64,000 nt of DNA from Trifolium pratense (taxonomy: Eukaryota > Streptophyta > Magnoliopsida > Fabales > Fabaceae), in assembly GCF_020283565.1 (NCBI RefSeq), contig NC_060060.1, positions 2,666,001 to 2,730,000 on the forward strand, read 5' to 3'. Below, in pieces: positions 13,045 to 23,460 of this stretch (position 1 is the stretch's first letter; each line of letters opens with the position of its first letter). The translations under genes were made by a program, and so were the position numbers. The notes under the pieces were generated by a model. That model did no database searches and had not been told where the DNA came from. It saw only the letters and a list, made by a program, of their open reading frames with translations.

Positions 13045-13787
13045 TTTAAGAATATATGATGCGTAAGGTTCATGAAATAATGTGACAACACATTATGCAT
13101 GTGTAAAAAATATTTACGTTCACAGTGCGCAACAATTAATTAATCTTTAGAAAATTAGTAAATTAGTAAAAACAAATTGGTACATAATTAGTAGTAATTG
13201 ATTAGTAATAATAAAATTCGGATTACTGTCCGAATGGGTTTGTATGTAAGAAGTAGTTCTTACATGGTCAACCATTTCATCCAATATTTAGCTAAAATGG
13301 TGAGGAAAGTTGAGCACCGTAGAAGATAAATCAAGAATGTGATTTGGTTGAAGTGTGTGATTCATCAGATACAAGAATTTGTGAGTTTTCTTCTAAAGGG
13401 TTCTTGCAACGATTCAACATGAAGATAATGTCGCACAAACTACATATTTGGAGAAGATTATATGATAAATAAGATAAGACATGTCTTTCTACAAAGTCAG
13501 CTTTAAGTAAAATTTTTTAGCAACTACTACAACTACATAAGATTATTTGATTTTCTTCGTCTCATATATAATTGTCTTTATGAGGGGGAGATATAAATAT
13601 GTTCTGCACTCTTTTTCCCTTAACCATGGTTTTGTCCCACTGGGTTTTTCCTGGTAAGGTTTTTAATGAGGCAGTTCACACACAAAGGATGATGTACTCT
13701 TTTTCCTTCACTATGATTTTTTTCCCAATGGGTTTTCTCTAGTAAGGTTTTAACGAGGCATATCCTCGATGGACATCCAAGGGGGAG
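12983..13787 (+). other. TA microsatellite, then decayed 3' internal part of a Copia element
   Basis: 12984-13040 is a (TA)n run. From about 13310 to 13787 the plus strand looks like the end of a Copia element: a degraded RNase H/3' tail, then two related stretches (about 13600-13670 and 13690-13765) of the 'ccatggttttgtcccactgg' and 'ttttcctggtaaggttt' kind found before Copia polypurine tracts, ending in AAGGGGGAG at 13779-13787. No open frame remains. Confidence 0.55.
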
Positions 13788-13978
13788 TGTTATGAATAAT
13801 TTGGTAGATGTCCATTAAACATTGGCCCATTCCACTGGCCCATTATATTGTCCTATAAATAGGACTTGTATTGTCATGTAAACACACACATTGATGAGAA
13901 TAATACAATCTCTATTCTTTATCTCTTCTTCTCTCCTCTATACTTATATATTATTACCGTTACTTATATTTCATAACA
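13788..13978 (+). mobile_element. 3' LTR of a Ty1-Copia element (191 bp)
   Basis: It starts TGTTAT directly after the polypurine tract AAGGGGGAG and ends ATAACA, a perfect 6-bp terminal inverted repeat of the TG...CA type. It contains CCTATAAATAGGACTTG, a plausible TATA box, near 13850. A matching 5' LTR is not in the window, so the element is 5'-truncated. Confidence 0.85.
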
Positions 13979-14198
13979 CTAAGCTTGTATACTGTATATT
14001 TGAAAAAGTTTAAAAGTGAAAAATGTGTAATTTTCATTTTTTTTATAAGTAAATGTGTATTTTTAATATAATTAAATGATTGATAAATTACTGTGAGTGT
14101 GAGATATATTTAAATAGTTGTGTCCATTTAAATATTTTTCTTGTCAGAATAATACTAGAAATAAATAGACTTTGTGAACATAATCCAGATAGATTATA

Positions 14199-14536
14199 GG
14201 CAAAATTATACTACAGGTCCTTTATCTTATTTTTTTGTAACACTTTGATCCTCTATCCTTTTTTATGTAACACTTTGGTCCTTTATCTTTTATTTGTAAC
14301 ACTTTAGTCCTTTATTTTTTTTATTTGTAACACTTTAGTCCCTTTTTTTGTAACAGTTTGGTCCTTTATCTTTTTTTATTTGTAACACTTTGGTCCTTTA
14401 TTTTTTATAAATAAATAAGATAAGGACCAAAGTGTTACAAAAAAAAAAGATAAAGGACCAAATTGTTACAAAAAAAATATAAAGGACCAAAATGTTACAA
14501 AAAAATAAGATAAAGGACTTGTAGTGTAATTTTGTC
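14199..14536. mobile_element. Mutator-type MITE, near-perfect foldback, 9-bp target duplication
   Basis: A 338-bp palindromic element. The left half repeats 'gtcctttatc...tttgtaacacttt' and the right half is its inverse. Ends: GGCAAAATTA... and ...TAATTTTGTC. It is flanked on both sides by TAGATTATA (14190-14198 and 14537-14545). A 9-bp duplication points to the Mutator superfamily. No coding capacity. Confidence 0.85.
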
Positions 14537-14545
14537 TAGATTATA

Positions 14546-16565
14546 ATTGTTGTCGAACTTTGTATTATATTCAGAAATATGAATATGATAATTACACTTG
14601 AATGAAAAGTAAACGGATAATAAGTTGTACCACTATCCATTTTTTTATGGTAAAATCAATCCTCTTAAAATACTATATTTTAAGACCTAAGAGACACTAC
14701 ATTTGTTATGCATGACTCTTAATTGATAAGCTATCGGATACATAATAAGTTAGATTATTTTTTGGGGAAGCATTAATAAGTTAGATTTTGTCGGATAAGC
14801 TCCCTCTGTTTTTTTAGGTGTCCTTTTTTACCATTATGCAATATTCACATAATTTCCTTGATCATAATTTTTTTTTACTTAAAGATACTTGTAGCATTTC
14901 ATTCATAGTAATATATATGGTTGATACATGTCGGTACATCAATGAAAATATTAGAGCTAGCGAAAGATGTGACTACCCTCGCAAGAGCATGAACGGCCTC
15001 ATTTGCTTGTCTCCTATCAAATAAGATATTGTTAGATTTGTCTTTACGAATATTTTCAAAATATAAAAAGATTCATAATTTCTTATAATAGATAGTTTAA
15101 GATATTAGTGATCAAAGTTGCGCATTGACATGAGTGCACTGGTCAAATGCGACACTTAAAAAGAAACTGAAAGAGTAACTTATATAGGATAAGTGAACGA
15201 ATTAAATCTGTAGTATTTGATGAAATTAACGACTTTTTTTATAGTGACCAGCGGGTCAGGCAAGCGCGTTCCGCGTCTGCTTGTGTCTAACTTATGTACA
15301 ATAAAAAAAATGTCTTATATTATGGTGAGTTTGTTAATAAAAAAATTTTGCTGCTAAAAAAAATGTGTCTTATGTTATTGTGAGTTTGTTAATAATTTTT
15401 TTTGTTTATAACCTTTTGGTTCCTAGGGGAATGGGCCTCTAGTAGTCAAGAGTTCGGCCGTGAGGTAAGTAAAGTCTGGCCAAGAAATTGTTCCACCTAG
15501 GAATCGAACCCGGGTTAATAAAAGATTTTTGTTGCTACTAAAAAAAATAAGGGCATCGTTGATATTATGAAAAGTTCATACCAAAACTCATGTATTCTCT
15601 TTATATATATATATGGTATAGATAGTATATATAGTATAGATAGAATAGATAAAATTAGCGACTGATCAACTGGGTTATCAATATGAAATGACATTAAAAA
15701 AAATTAATATTTGATTTCTTTCAAGTAAGATGACATGAATAAAATTAGAAGAAAAATAATAAGTTACAAGCTAATATTAACTTATCAAAACAAATTATAA
15801 ATTATTAAAAATAATCTATAAGCTCGTCTGAAGCTAGGGTTTGAAACCAAAGTTATCCGTTTATCCTCTTTAAGAAGTAAGTTCTAACCATATGACTAAA
15901 CAACTTAAAAAAAAAAAAACTAATAATAATAATAAAGCTAATTTTGGTACGTGAAAATCAAATAACAATAACAATAATAATAATAATAAATTAAGAATTA
16001 AAGATTAAATAGTTAAATTATTAAACTAATTGTATTTAAGGTCTTTAATATATGATATATTTTAAACTTTTAAAAAATAGCAAGTTATATTTTTATTCTC
16101 TTTGTAACCCTTATTTTCACAAGTTATGCAATTGATATCGGAATACTATTCGCTTTCACTTTAACATGATATTAGAGCGTCTCTAAGATCCGCTGAGCTT
16201 ACGAGCCGATTTTATATAGTTAAGTTAGACTCAACTCCCTATTTTAACCTGGTATTAAAAGCGTGATTTGTTCTGCCTTGAATCATTGTTTGTTTCCGCT
16301 TTGAGTTCTCAATAATTTGAAAACATGTTTGATAATCAGTGGTCCGGTTAGTTTTCTTGGTTGTTCTTTTGTTAGTTATTTGGTTTGATTCCTCTCTTTG
16401 GTGACTTCTTTAACATCCTTCACAAATACATGTTGTCGATGCAGAGCTATCTTTTATGTTGATTTTTAATGACTTGTACCCTTTATTTAATGAACATAAA
16501 AATATTTCCTCTGCATAATTTGAAAACAAAATGAAGAACAAAACACATGAAAGTACAATGAGGAT
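14546..16565. other. Gene-free AT-rich stretch with LTR-like scraps
   Basis: I see no gene here. Contents: a SINE-like repeat at 15416-15525 (listed separately), short AT microsatellites around 15602-15650 and 15920-15990, and at about 16180-16280 a scrap containing TGGTATTAAAAGCGTG that looks like the LTR/primer-site zone of a Copia element. 15300-15400 has two copies of a 'cttat.tta.tgtgagtttgttaataa' stretch. Confidence 0.5.
15416..15525. repeat. Dispersed repeat with 'cctaggaatcgaacccgggtt' end, copy 1
   Basis: About 110 bp with GAGTTCGGC, 'ggtaagtaaagt', 'ggccaagaaattgtt' and CTAGGAATCGAACCCGGGTT in order. A better-preserved copy is at 24892-25045 and a degraded one at 48866-48975. The 'gaatcgaacccggg' block resembles a tRNA B box in form, so a SINE origin is possible; I do not know the family name. 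Confidence 0.55.
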
Positions 16566-17076
16566 TTAATCAACAATACACATGAAAGTAGTTTGGACAG
16601 AAAGGTTTAAACCAACTAATGCGACGAGTTTTGTTAGAGTTTGAGGTATCTCTCCGATTAATTGGTTACAAGAAAGATCAATGGTTGCCATCAATCCAAG
16701 AATGTTTCCATATTCTGTATTTGATCCTTTCAATGACAATATTTCCATATCATTGAAAGAGCCAATTTCATACACTTCGTTTTCCAGAAAGTCTTCTGTA
16801 TATGAGACATAGTGGAAATTTAGGAGCAAATGTGTATGATGATGCATATAGTGTATCTAGTTGGAAAGGTGGAATCCAATCTGAACTAAAGTTGAATGAA
16901 AATGAATTTTGAGTTACATCCAAAGTTCCTTGAATGAGAGCATCTTTAAACTTGAAAAGAGCTCGCCTCTCCGTCTCCACACACTTGTTCATATGAAAAC
17001 TTTCAGAACATAACAAGTTGATGCATAGAATGCTCACCACACAAAAGAGAAAATTGAACACGCAAGGTATATGCAT
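16566..17076 (-). pseudogene. Leucine-rich-repeat receptor-like protein, internally deleted remnant
   Basis: The minus strand from the ATG at 17076 encodes a signal peptide (hydrophobic core about residues 5-25, FNFLFCVVSILCINLLC) and the LRRNT start CVETERRALFKFKDALIQG typical of legume LRR receptor-like proteins. It then jumps into a mid-protein LRR stretch (FSSDWIPPFQLDTLY). A second frame (from about 16810) resumes with ENEVYEIGSFNDMEILSLKG, SNTEYGNILGLMATIDLSCN and GEIPQTLTKLVALVGLNLS, which are C-terminal LRRs, and stops at 16566. Such proteins usually have 700-1000 residues; here most LRRs, the membrane segment and the tail are missing and a frameshift joins the parts. It is non-functional as a receptor. 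Family members act in defence or development at the plasma membrane. Confidence 0.85.
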
Positions 17077-17232
17077 TGTGATCTATACTAAACTCTCTTG
17101 GAAAATTCCAAGCAAATAGATAGAGAAGTTAACTGAAATTTGAAGTGGAATAAAGATAAATAGGAGTCATATTAATTTATAGATAGCAAAATAACACATT
17201 TATCTATTATTGAAAATAATTAGCTACTTGCC

Positions 17233-17488
17233 GAAAATTTCTCATCCCACCTACCCACTTTCTCACTACACCCCTGAAAATTCAATTTTTACCCTTGATC
17301 AAAAAATTCGGAATGCGTTTTCCGAATTTTTTTTGCCTTTAAAAACAACTTCGAAATGTGTTTTCCGAATTTTTTCCAAATTTGAACTAAAAAAATTCGG
17401 AAAACGCGTTCCGAATTTTTTGACCAAGGGCAAAAATGGAATTTCCAGGAGTGTGGTGAGAAAGTGGGCAGTGGGATGAGAAATTTTC
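17233..17488. mobile_element. Mutator-type MITE, 256 bp, perfect 9-bp target duplication
   Basis: The ends are inverted: GAAAATTTCTCATCCCAC... and ...GTGGGATGAGAAATTTTC, followed inward by CCCACTTTCTCAC and its inverse. Both sides carry CTACTTGCC (17224-17232 and 17489-17497). Inside are inverted 'attcggaa...gcgttttccgaat' blocks. No coding capacity. Confidence 0.93.
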
Positions 17489-17497
17489 CTACTTGCC

Positions 17498-18981
17498 TAG
17501 TTGTTTCTTCTGGTTCTATATTTCAAACTTCATATTCTTAATTGGCTTCAAGTCAAATGATATTAAACATGAGCCAAGACTTTGTGTGCACCTTAGCCAA
17601 GTGGCCCAAGTCAATCAAACATGTGTGATGATGAGGAAGAATTTTGTCTTATAAACCGGATCAAATTCAAGAAAATAATAAAGCTTAAATAAATGAATCA
17701 AAATCAATTAAATAATAAAATTTTCTCCTCTCTAATTTATCTAATTAATTGTTTTTTTTTTGGATACATATCTCATTGTTAATTAATAGCAAGTGTACGT
17801 CCTTACCAAAAATCTTGTTACTCAGTACACTAATCGATTAAACCTTAACTGAAGCTCATTATGCAATTGAACCTAACCACTTGTTGTTTATAATACCAAA
17901 TTGCACAACTGAAATTCCGAATATAACCTTATAGACTTAACAGCGAGGGAGGGAAGAATAGATTCAAATTCAACTGAGAGAGAGTGAATAGCACTTGAGC
18001 TTATAATTTTAACATCAATTAGTGTTCTTCCAATTTATTTATTTTTGGACTTGAACATCCTTTGTTTTTTGTTTCGACTTTTTTCTTCTCTTTTTTTTTT
18101 CTAATGGTTTCAACTTCAAGATCTTTTTTAGTAGATAGACGAAATGACAAAGTCATTATAAATTCACACATAACAAGTAGAAGAGTCAAGATTCAAATTT
18201 CGGTCATGATGTTCAACCTAATAATTTCGAAAATTTGAATTAGGACTTGTGGACGACTTCAACATCCTTCGTTTTTTTTTTGGTACGGCAAAGCCCCTAC
18301 TTCAATTAAAGTCAACACAAAGTTTTGCACGAACTAATCCAACATAAAAATTGTTACTATACCTAAAGGAACTATATCTACTTATTTATTTATTGTCCAA
18401 TTCAATTGTGATTAAACCGGTTAAATCAATTAAACTATGAGTCGTAAATGTGACACGTGGTTCAATCTCTTATTTAGTTTTTGAAACATTGGAATAACCT
18501 TTTAAAAGAACATATAGTCCTTTACTCAAAGCAAGAACTATATAACCCTTTAAATTGTGACCATTTCTATAAAAATGTAGATAAAACTACGTACATAGAA
18601 AGTGATCTTTGCTATATATTCAAGACAAGGAAATAGGGTAAGCCCACGCAACAAGGCTTGTTTTGTATTGTTTGTTAGAAATTAGAAATTAGAAATCTTT
18701 GCAATATAATGCTCAAGCATTTGAGAAAACTCATTTATAAATGTGTAAAAAAAGGTACGCGTTTTTGAAGAAAAAATGAAAGTGCTAAATTGCAAGCATC
18801 TTTTGTAGTATATACTCTAAAAAAAAACATATTTAGTCTTTTCTTGACTTTTATTACAAGGTTATAATAAAACGAACATAATAATTCATTGACTCGTTAT
18901 TTATGGTCAATTTCAACTACTTAACAATACACTACATGCTTGTATTAACCTAACATAAACTAGACAATTTTCTTATACAAA
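17498..18981. other. Gene-free stretch downstream of the receptor-like pseudogene
   Basis: AT-rich DNA with poly-T runs (17750, 18090, 18270) and no ORF with recognisable similarity. Nothing structural seen beyond a short 'aacatccttcgtttttt' motif repeated near 18055 and 18265. Confidence 0.4.
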
Positions 18982-19773
18982 CTAGACGCTTACCCGTGCG
19001 ATGCACGGGTCTTATGCTCTATTTTATATTATAATGTCAAAAAATTATTTGTATAAGTAGTAATTTCCAATTGAAATAATTGGTATTATCAAAATAATAG
19101 TAACAATAAAAGTTATCTAAATGTGATATAGATGTTAAATATGTGTTTATACATTTAAAAAACTTATTTATTTATACATCACATTTGAAGTTACTTTGGT
19201 ATTTTCTTCGTTAACATTGGTTAGCAATATCTTTAACTCATTCTTTAAAATAACTTTGGAAATGACAACATATAATTGACCATGAAAAACAATTGACGTT
19301 GAATAAGGCATGATTATGAGTTGGATAAACTACTTTATTATTGAATTTGTCATTTATATTAATTTGAAACTCATTGGAGCAACGATAAACCAACTTAACT
19401 CATACTCAAAATCGAATATGATAAAAATCATGCGGTGCATACCAACCATTAGTTTTTTTTTTTACTAACATTAGGAAGTAGTCCTAACAATCGACCAACT
19501 TCTTATATACACAAAGAATAGACAAATTTTGAACATTAACTATTTTGAAAAAAAAACAATAAAATACACAAAATAATAAAATTTAAAAAAATTAAAATGG
19601 ATAAAAACCCAAAACAATAATAATAATAATAATTATTATTATTATTATAATTATAATTAGTACCACACATTAAATGGATGTAAGTGATGTGGCTAAATGA
19701 AAGGTTTTGATTGATTTGTGGATTAGGGTTTAGATAGACAATTGGACAACTATCTAAGATTTATATATATAGA
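18982..19773 (-). mobile_element. Helitron, 792 bp, minus strand
   Basis: Read on the minus strand it starts with TC (TCTATATATATAAATC, at 19773) and ends with a GC-rich hairpin ACCCGTGCATCGCACGGGT a few bases before CTAG at 18985-18982. The host bases are A before TC and T after CTAG, as expected for Helitron insertion into an AT dinucleotide with no target duplication. A relic of the RepHel helicase C-terminus lies inside. 19615-19660 has AAT/ATT trinucleotide runs. Confidence 0.88.
19176..19320 (-). pseudogene. C-terminal relic of Helitron RepHel helicase
   Basis: The minus strand from about 19284 reads HGQLYVVISKV, then LKNELKILLTNVNEENTKV and TSNVMYK before a stop at about 19176. This matches the last block of plant Helitron helicases, which have a GQLYVA(V/F)SRV-like helicase motif VI region, then GLKIL and a (T)xNVVYKEVF tail. 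The Rep nuclease and most helicase motifs are absent, so the element cannot move itself. Confidence 0.75.
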
Positions 19774-19799
19774 TAAACAAACTCAATAATTAGTTGGGA

Positions 19800-20460
19800 T
19801 CATTTATAAGATATATAGGTGACTTATGAACCTAATGCTTTAAGATTTTGGATGGAGATGTGGTGTTTTCCTCTCTTGTGCTTATGGAACAGATGGCCCA
19901 TTGTTTCTTCTCAGCTCTCCTAGACTTCACAATAAGTGGTATCAGAGTCGTAGTTCGGCTTAGTTGCATAGCAGGAGTGGATTCTTGTATTTGATCAACT
20001 ATAGGATGTAAGAACTCAGATTTAGCAGGGAATTGCTGATTTCAAGTGTGAGTGGTTAAGTCTCACATCGACTATGAATGAAAAAAATGTTAGATTTATG
20101 AGAGATGACACATGAACCTAATGTCTTAAAGTTTTTGGTGGAAATCTGGCGTTTACCTTATTGTAGTCCTAGAGTATTGACTCATTTTTTTCTCCCATAC
20201 TCCTCAACATTTTATTGTTCATTAATGGATAGTCAATATAAAACATGGACTTTACCGACGATGTGTTGTGACCAAAGTCTGAATATTTAATTGATAAAAT
20301 CAGTAACTTGATTTCAGGCCTTACCTTTTCTCATTTTATGCCTTCGAGATGGAAACAGTTTCCATCTAACCGTTTCCATCTAATAGTTTCTATCCCAAAA
20401 TTCGAGTATGTGGCTTTGACCCACAACTCGGATCTTGGTCACTTATAGATATATTAGCAT
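19800..20460. repeat. Degraded LTR-like duplicate with tRNA-Met-type primer motif
   Basis: Segments at about 19815-19880 and 20095-20160 share 'atgacctatgaacctaatg.ttaaagttttggatggagatgtgg'-like sequence about 285 bp apart. Between them lies AAGTGGTATCAGAGTC (about 19936), a Copia primer-site look-alike, and 'taagtctcacatcgacta' (about 20058), a common legume LTR motif. Boundaries are not resolvable. Confidence 0.45.
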
Positions 20461-21065
20461 GTACTTCCCTCAACCTTATTAATAAGTAAAATTCTATTGT
20501 TTCACATATACTAAGAAATTTATTATATTTATTAAATTATTATTTATGATACATTGAATTTACATTAAAACTATAAAATCATCTTAAAAAAGTAGAATTC
20601 TTAAAAAGTAGAATAGTTGATGAATAATAAATTTAGAACAATAACAATAAATAAATTTGAAAACTCAAATGATTCCCTCTTAATTAAAACTTATTAATAA
20701 TTTGAGTTCGAAAATCACAAGTTATGTATTACCACTCACTCCTAGTACTAGTATATTTTTGCATTAAACTACTAAAAAGTAAAACAAGTTGCTGTGAGAA
20801 GAAAGAAAAGAAAAGAAAGAGCAAAACTAATAAAATGCAAACGCAGGCAGTAGGAGGCAGAAACAAAACTTAAAAAAGGCGGAATGGACAAAGTCATAAA
20901 AAGACATCCAATACAATAACAACCGTTCTATAACTTCTGTCTTACCGGCTTTGCTAAAATAAATTTTATCTTGTTACTTTAATCAACTTTTTTTTTAATA
21001 AGGCGAAAAGTGTCTAAACATCATGGACAAAGCAGACTTCGACTCACTCTTTGCTTATATCTCTT

Positions 21066-21105
<40 letters not shown>

Positions 21106-22983
21106 AAATATATACAAAAACTTGGGGACATAGACCTAACTCAGTGTGTGTAGGATAATGAAACATACTAACTTCTAGTTAATTTGAAAAGATAGAATAG
21201 AAATCCTAAAAATTTGAGGTGAATGAACTGATTGTCAACACGAAAACGGTCTACGACCCACTACTCCCTGCGACAAGCAACAATCAATTATGTTTTTTCA
21301 AGCAAGACAGTCCGAATAATGATATGGATATTGAAATACCAGTCTCTGGTGAAACAATGTTGTTGAACATCCAAAGAGCTCAGAACCATTCGAAAGCCAG
21401 ATTGAGAGATGGTCGATCAACGGAAATGAGCACCACAAACACGAGAGTCGCCAAATAACCATCGAACCCCGTAGTGTGACAAACGATAATACCGTCAACA
21501 CGGTGTATCCACATACCTAGCCTTTCGAACATTATCAGGCCAAATCAATCTTGACGAGTCCCGATCGCGGAAATCTTCTAACAAACGTACCCATAGAGAT
21601 GAACAACAAAGCCAACAAGGCTTATAGTTCCTTGGCTTCTGTCGGTCCAAAAAAACAAACAGAAACCATGAATGTCAAGCATGAGTTTGCACTGTTTTGC
21701 ATATTCTGGCCGATCTAGTGAAAGATCATGAAATTAAACATGATACCAACCGTGTTGGTGATCTATTCGCACAAACGTGGCCCTAACCGTGTTCTGTTCG
21801 CGCAACTCTGCCTACAACAACGACAGCCCAGAAGGAGGTTAGAGGTTGTCACCGACCGTGGCACCACCCAAAGCCGGAGCTATATCCAGACAGAAAGGGA
21901 ACGGAGAGAGCGGGAGGAAGGTCGCGATCTTCCTAAGTTATTTTATCAGTTTGTCATGTAATTGCTAACGAATATAATTCACTTTACATAATATTTTTAG
22001 GTTTTGTTTTCTATTTAAATTGGAATATATAATATTTATAAGGTACAAATATTTTATCGGAAGAGTTTTGACAATATATATAAGTCTCTTGTTAAAAAAC
22101 AAAATCAATTCAATTATTAGAATCGTTCATTTGAGAGGTAGTTTAACGCTCATAAAAAATGAAATATTTGATGCTCTACAAACTCAAAAATTAGTAAGCT
22201 ACGTGATATATGCTTTGACATCTATGGGTTCGATTTATTCAGATTAACATATTAATAAATAAAAAACACATATTCAGTTAAGAAAATAATAAATCTGCTT
22301 TATATTTGAATTGTCCGAATTTTATTTTTCTTGGTTAGATGGATTGTCCGATTTTAATTGAACAATCATATTTATTCTAAGTACAAAACTACATGCTATA
22401 TGGATCTATGGATCTGTCAAACTCCCCAAAATTGACCTCCATAACTGGAACACTAAGTGAGAAAAAATCAAGGGACCTAGAAGACATTTCTAAAAGAGAG
22501 ACACAAAACCTAATCACATTCAAAAAGAGAAAAATCCTTTATATAGCATTGTTGTTGAGTTGGCTATTTCAAAGATCCTACCATATAATAAAAAGTAAAT
22601 AATAAAAGAATGAATATAGTTCATGCATTTTAATCTTGAGTGTCACATCAGGTGTTATATACAACATCAGAAAATTATATGTACCACAATAGATAGAAAG
22701 TTTCATTGTTTATACCCAAAAAAGATGAAAGGTTCATTTTTTTGTTTAATTAAAACCATATCATATGTTTGATTAACATATAGCGACACAATAATCCGAT
22801 GAAATATCAATTGTGTCAATTATACAATACACAAAATATCAATTATCAATTATAGGTTTAAAGAGAAAACACTGTAAAAAAAAAAGTGTAAAGAGAAAAC
22901 AATCACATGTTATGTCAATTACTACTTCGTACCATTTTTATTTTGAAAATATTAAATAATTTGGGGCTATGCACACAAGATAA
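20461..22983. other. Gene-free stretch with a TA microsatellite and a GC-richer block
   Basis: No gene is supported. A (TA)n run lies at about 21068-21101 and a GAAA-rich run at 20800-20822. 21210-21960 is listed separately as an unexplained GC-richer block. The remainder is AT-rich with no protein similarity that I can see. Confidence 0.4.
21210..21960 (+). other. GC-richer, stop-broken block of unknown origin
   Basis: This segment is visibly richer in G and C than its flanks and uses many CG dinucleotides. Short open stretches run 21219-21458 and 21728-21961, but all frames are broken and no motif is recognisable to me. The mix resembles a decayed retrotransposon gag/leader region more than a host gene. 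The tail (21880-21935) is purine-rich. Confidence 0.3.
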
Positions 22984-23121
22984 GGGTCTTGCTAACGAGT
23001 GTCCCCGGAGTAAATTTAAAGAAATTTTTCAATGTGTTGACTTTAAGCATTTCTATAAAAAACTTAGTAGTACTATTTAAGGTCTTAAAAAGTGCTCCAG
23101 GGGCATTCGTTAGCGTTTGTC
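22984..23121. mobile_element. Short Mutator-type MITE (138 bp)
   Basis: Ends GGGTCTTGCTAACG... and ...CGTTAGCGTTTGTC are inverted, with inner GTGTCCCC.../...GGGGCATTC. The flanks ACAAGATAA (22975-22983) and ATAAGATAA (23122-23130) match at 8 of 9 bases, a slightly aged 9-bp duplication. The TGCTAAC/GTTAGCG ends recall the larger element at 57026-57723. Confidence 0.75.
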
Positions 23122-23144
23122 ATAAGATAAAAGTTCTAGGAAGA

Positions 23145-23460
23145 AGTTAGCTTATAACTTATAAGCTCATTTGGTTAAAAAAAGTTCTGTTTGAAAACAG
23201 TTTTTTAAAAAGAACTTATAGTTTATTTATTAGCTTATAACTTATTTTTCAAACGTTATTTCAAGTAGCTTATGGGGTTATATCTTATTAGTTATCATTT
23301 TTCTTCCAATTTTGCCCCTACCATCTTACTTAAAAACTAAACATAGCGTTTTTAGGTCATTTCGTACTTATAAGCTAGTTCAACTGCTAGTTTATTCACT
23401 ATAAGTTCATCCGCTATAAGCTAACTTATCAACTACCGACTTTTTTTTACAAAACAGAGC
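23145..23460. repeat. 'Gcttataacttataagct' palindromic MITE-like repeat
   Basis: About 300 bp with AGCTTATAACTTATAAGCTCA near its left end and 'ctataagctaacttatcaac' near its right end, in inverted sense. Abundant repeats of this form occur in legume genomes. Exact ends and target duplication not determined. Confidence 0.5.

Noticed and set aside
13450..13560. Copia RNase H coding tail before the LTR
   Set aside because: Only faint similarity in mixed frames with stops; described as decayed internal region and not as a gene.
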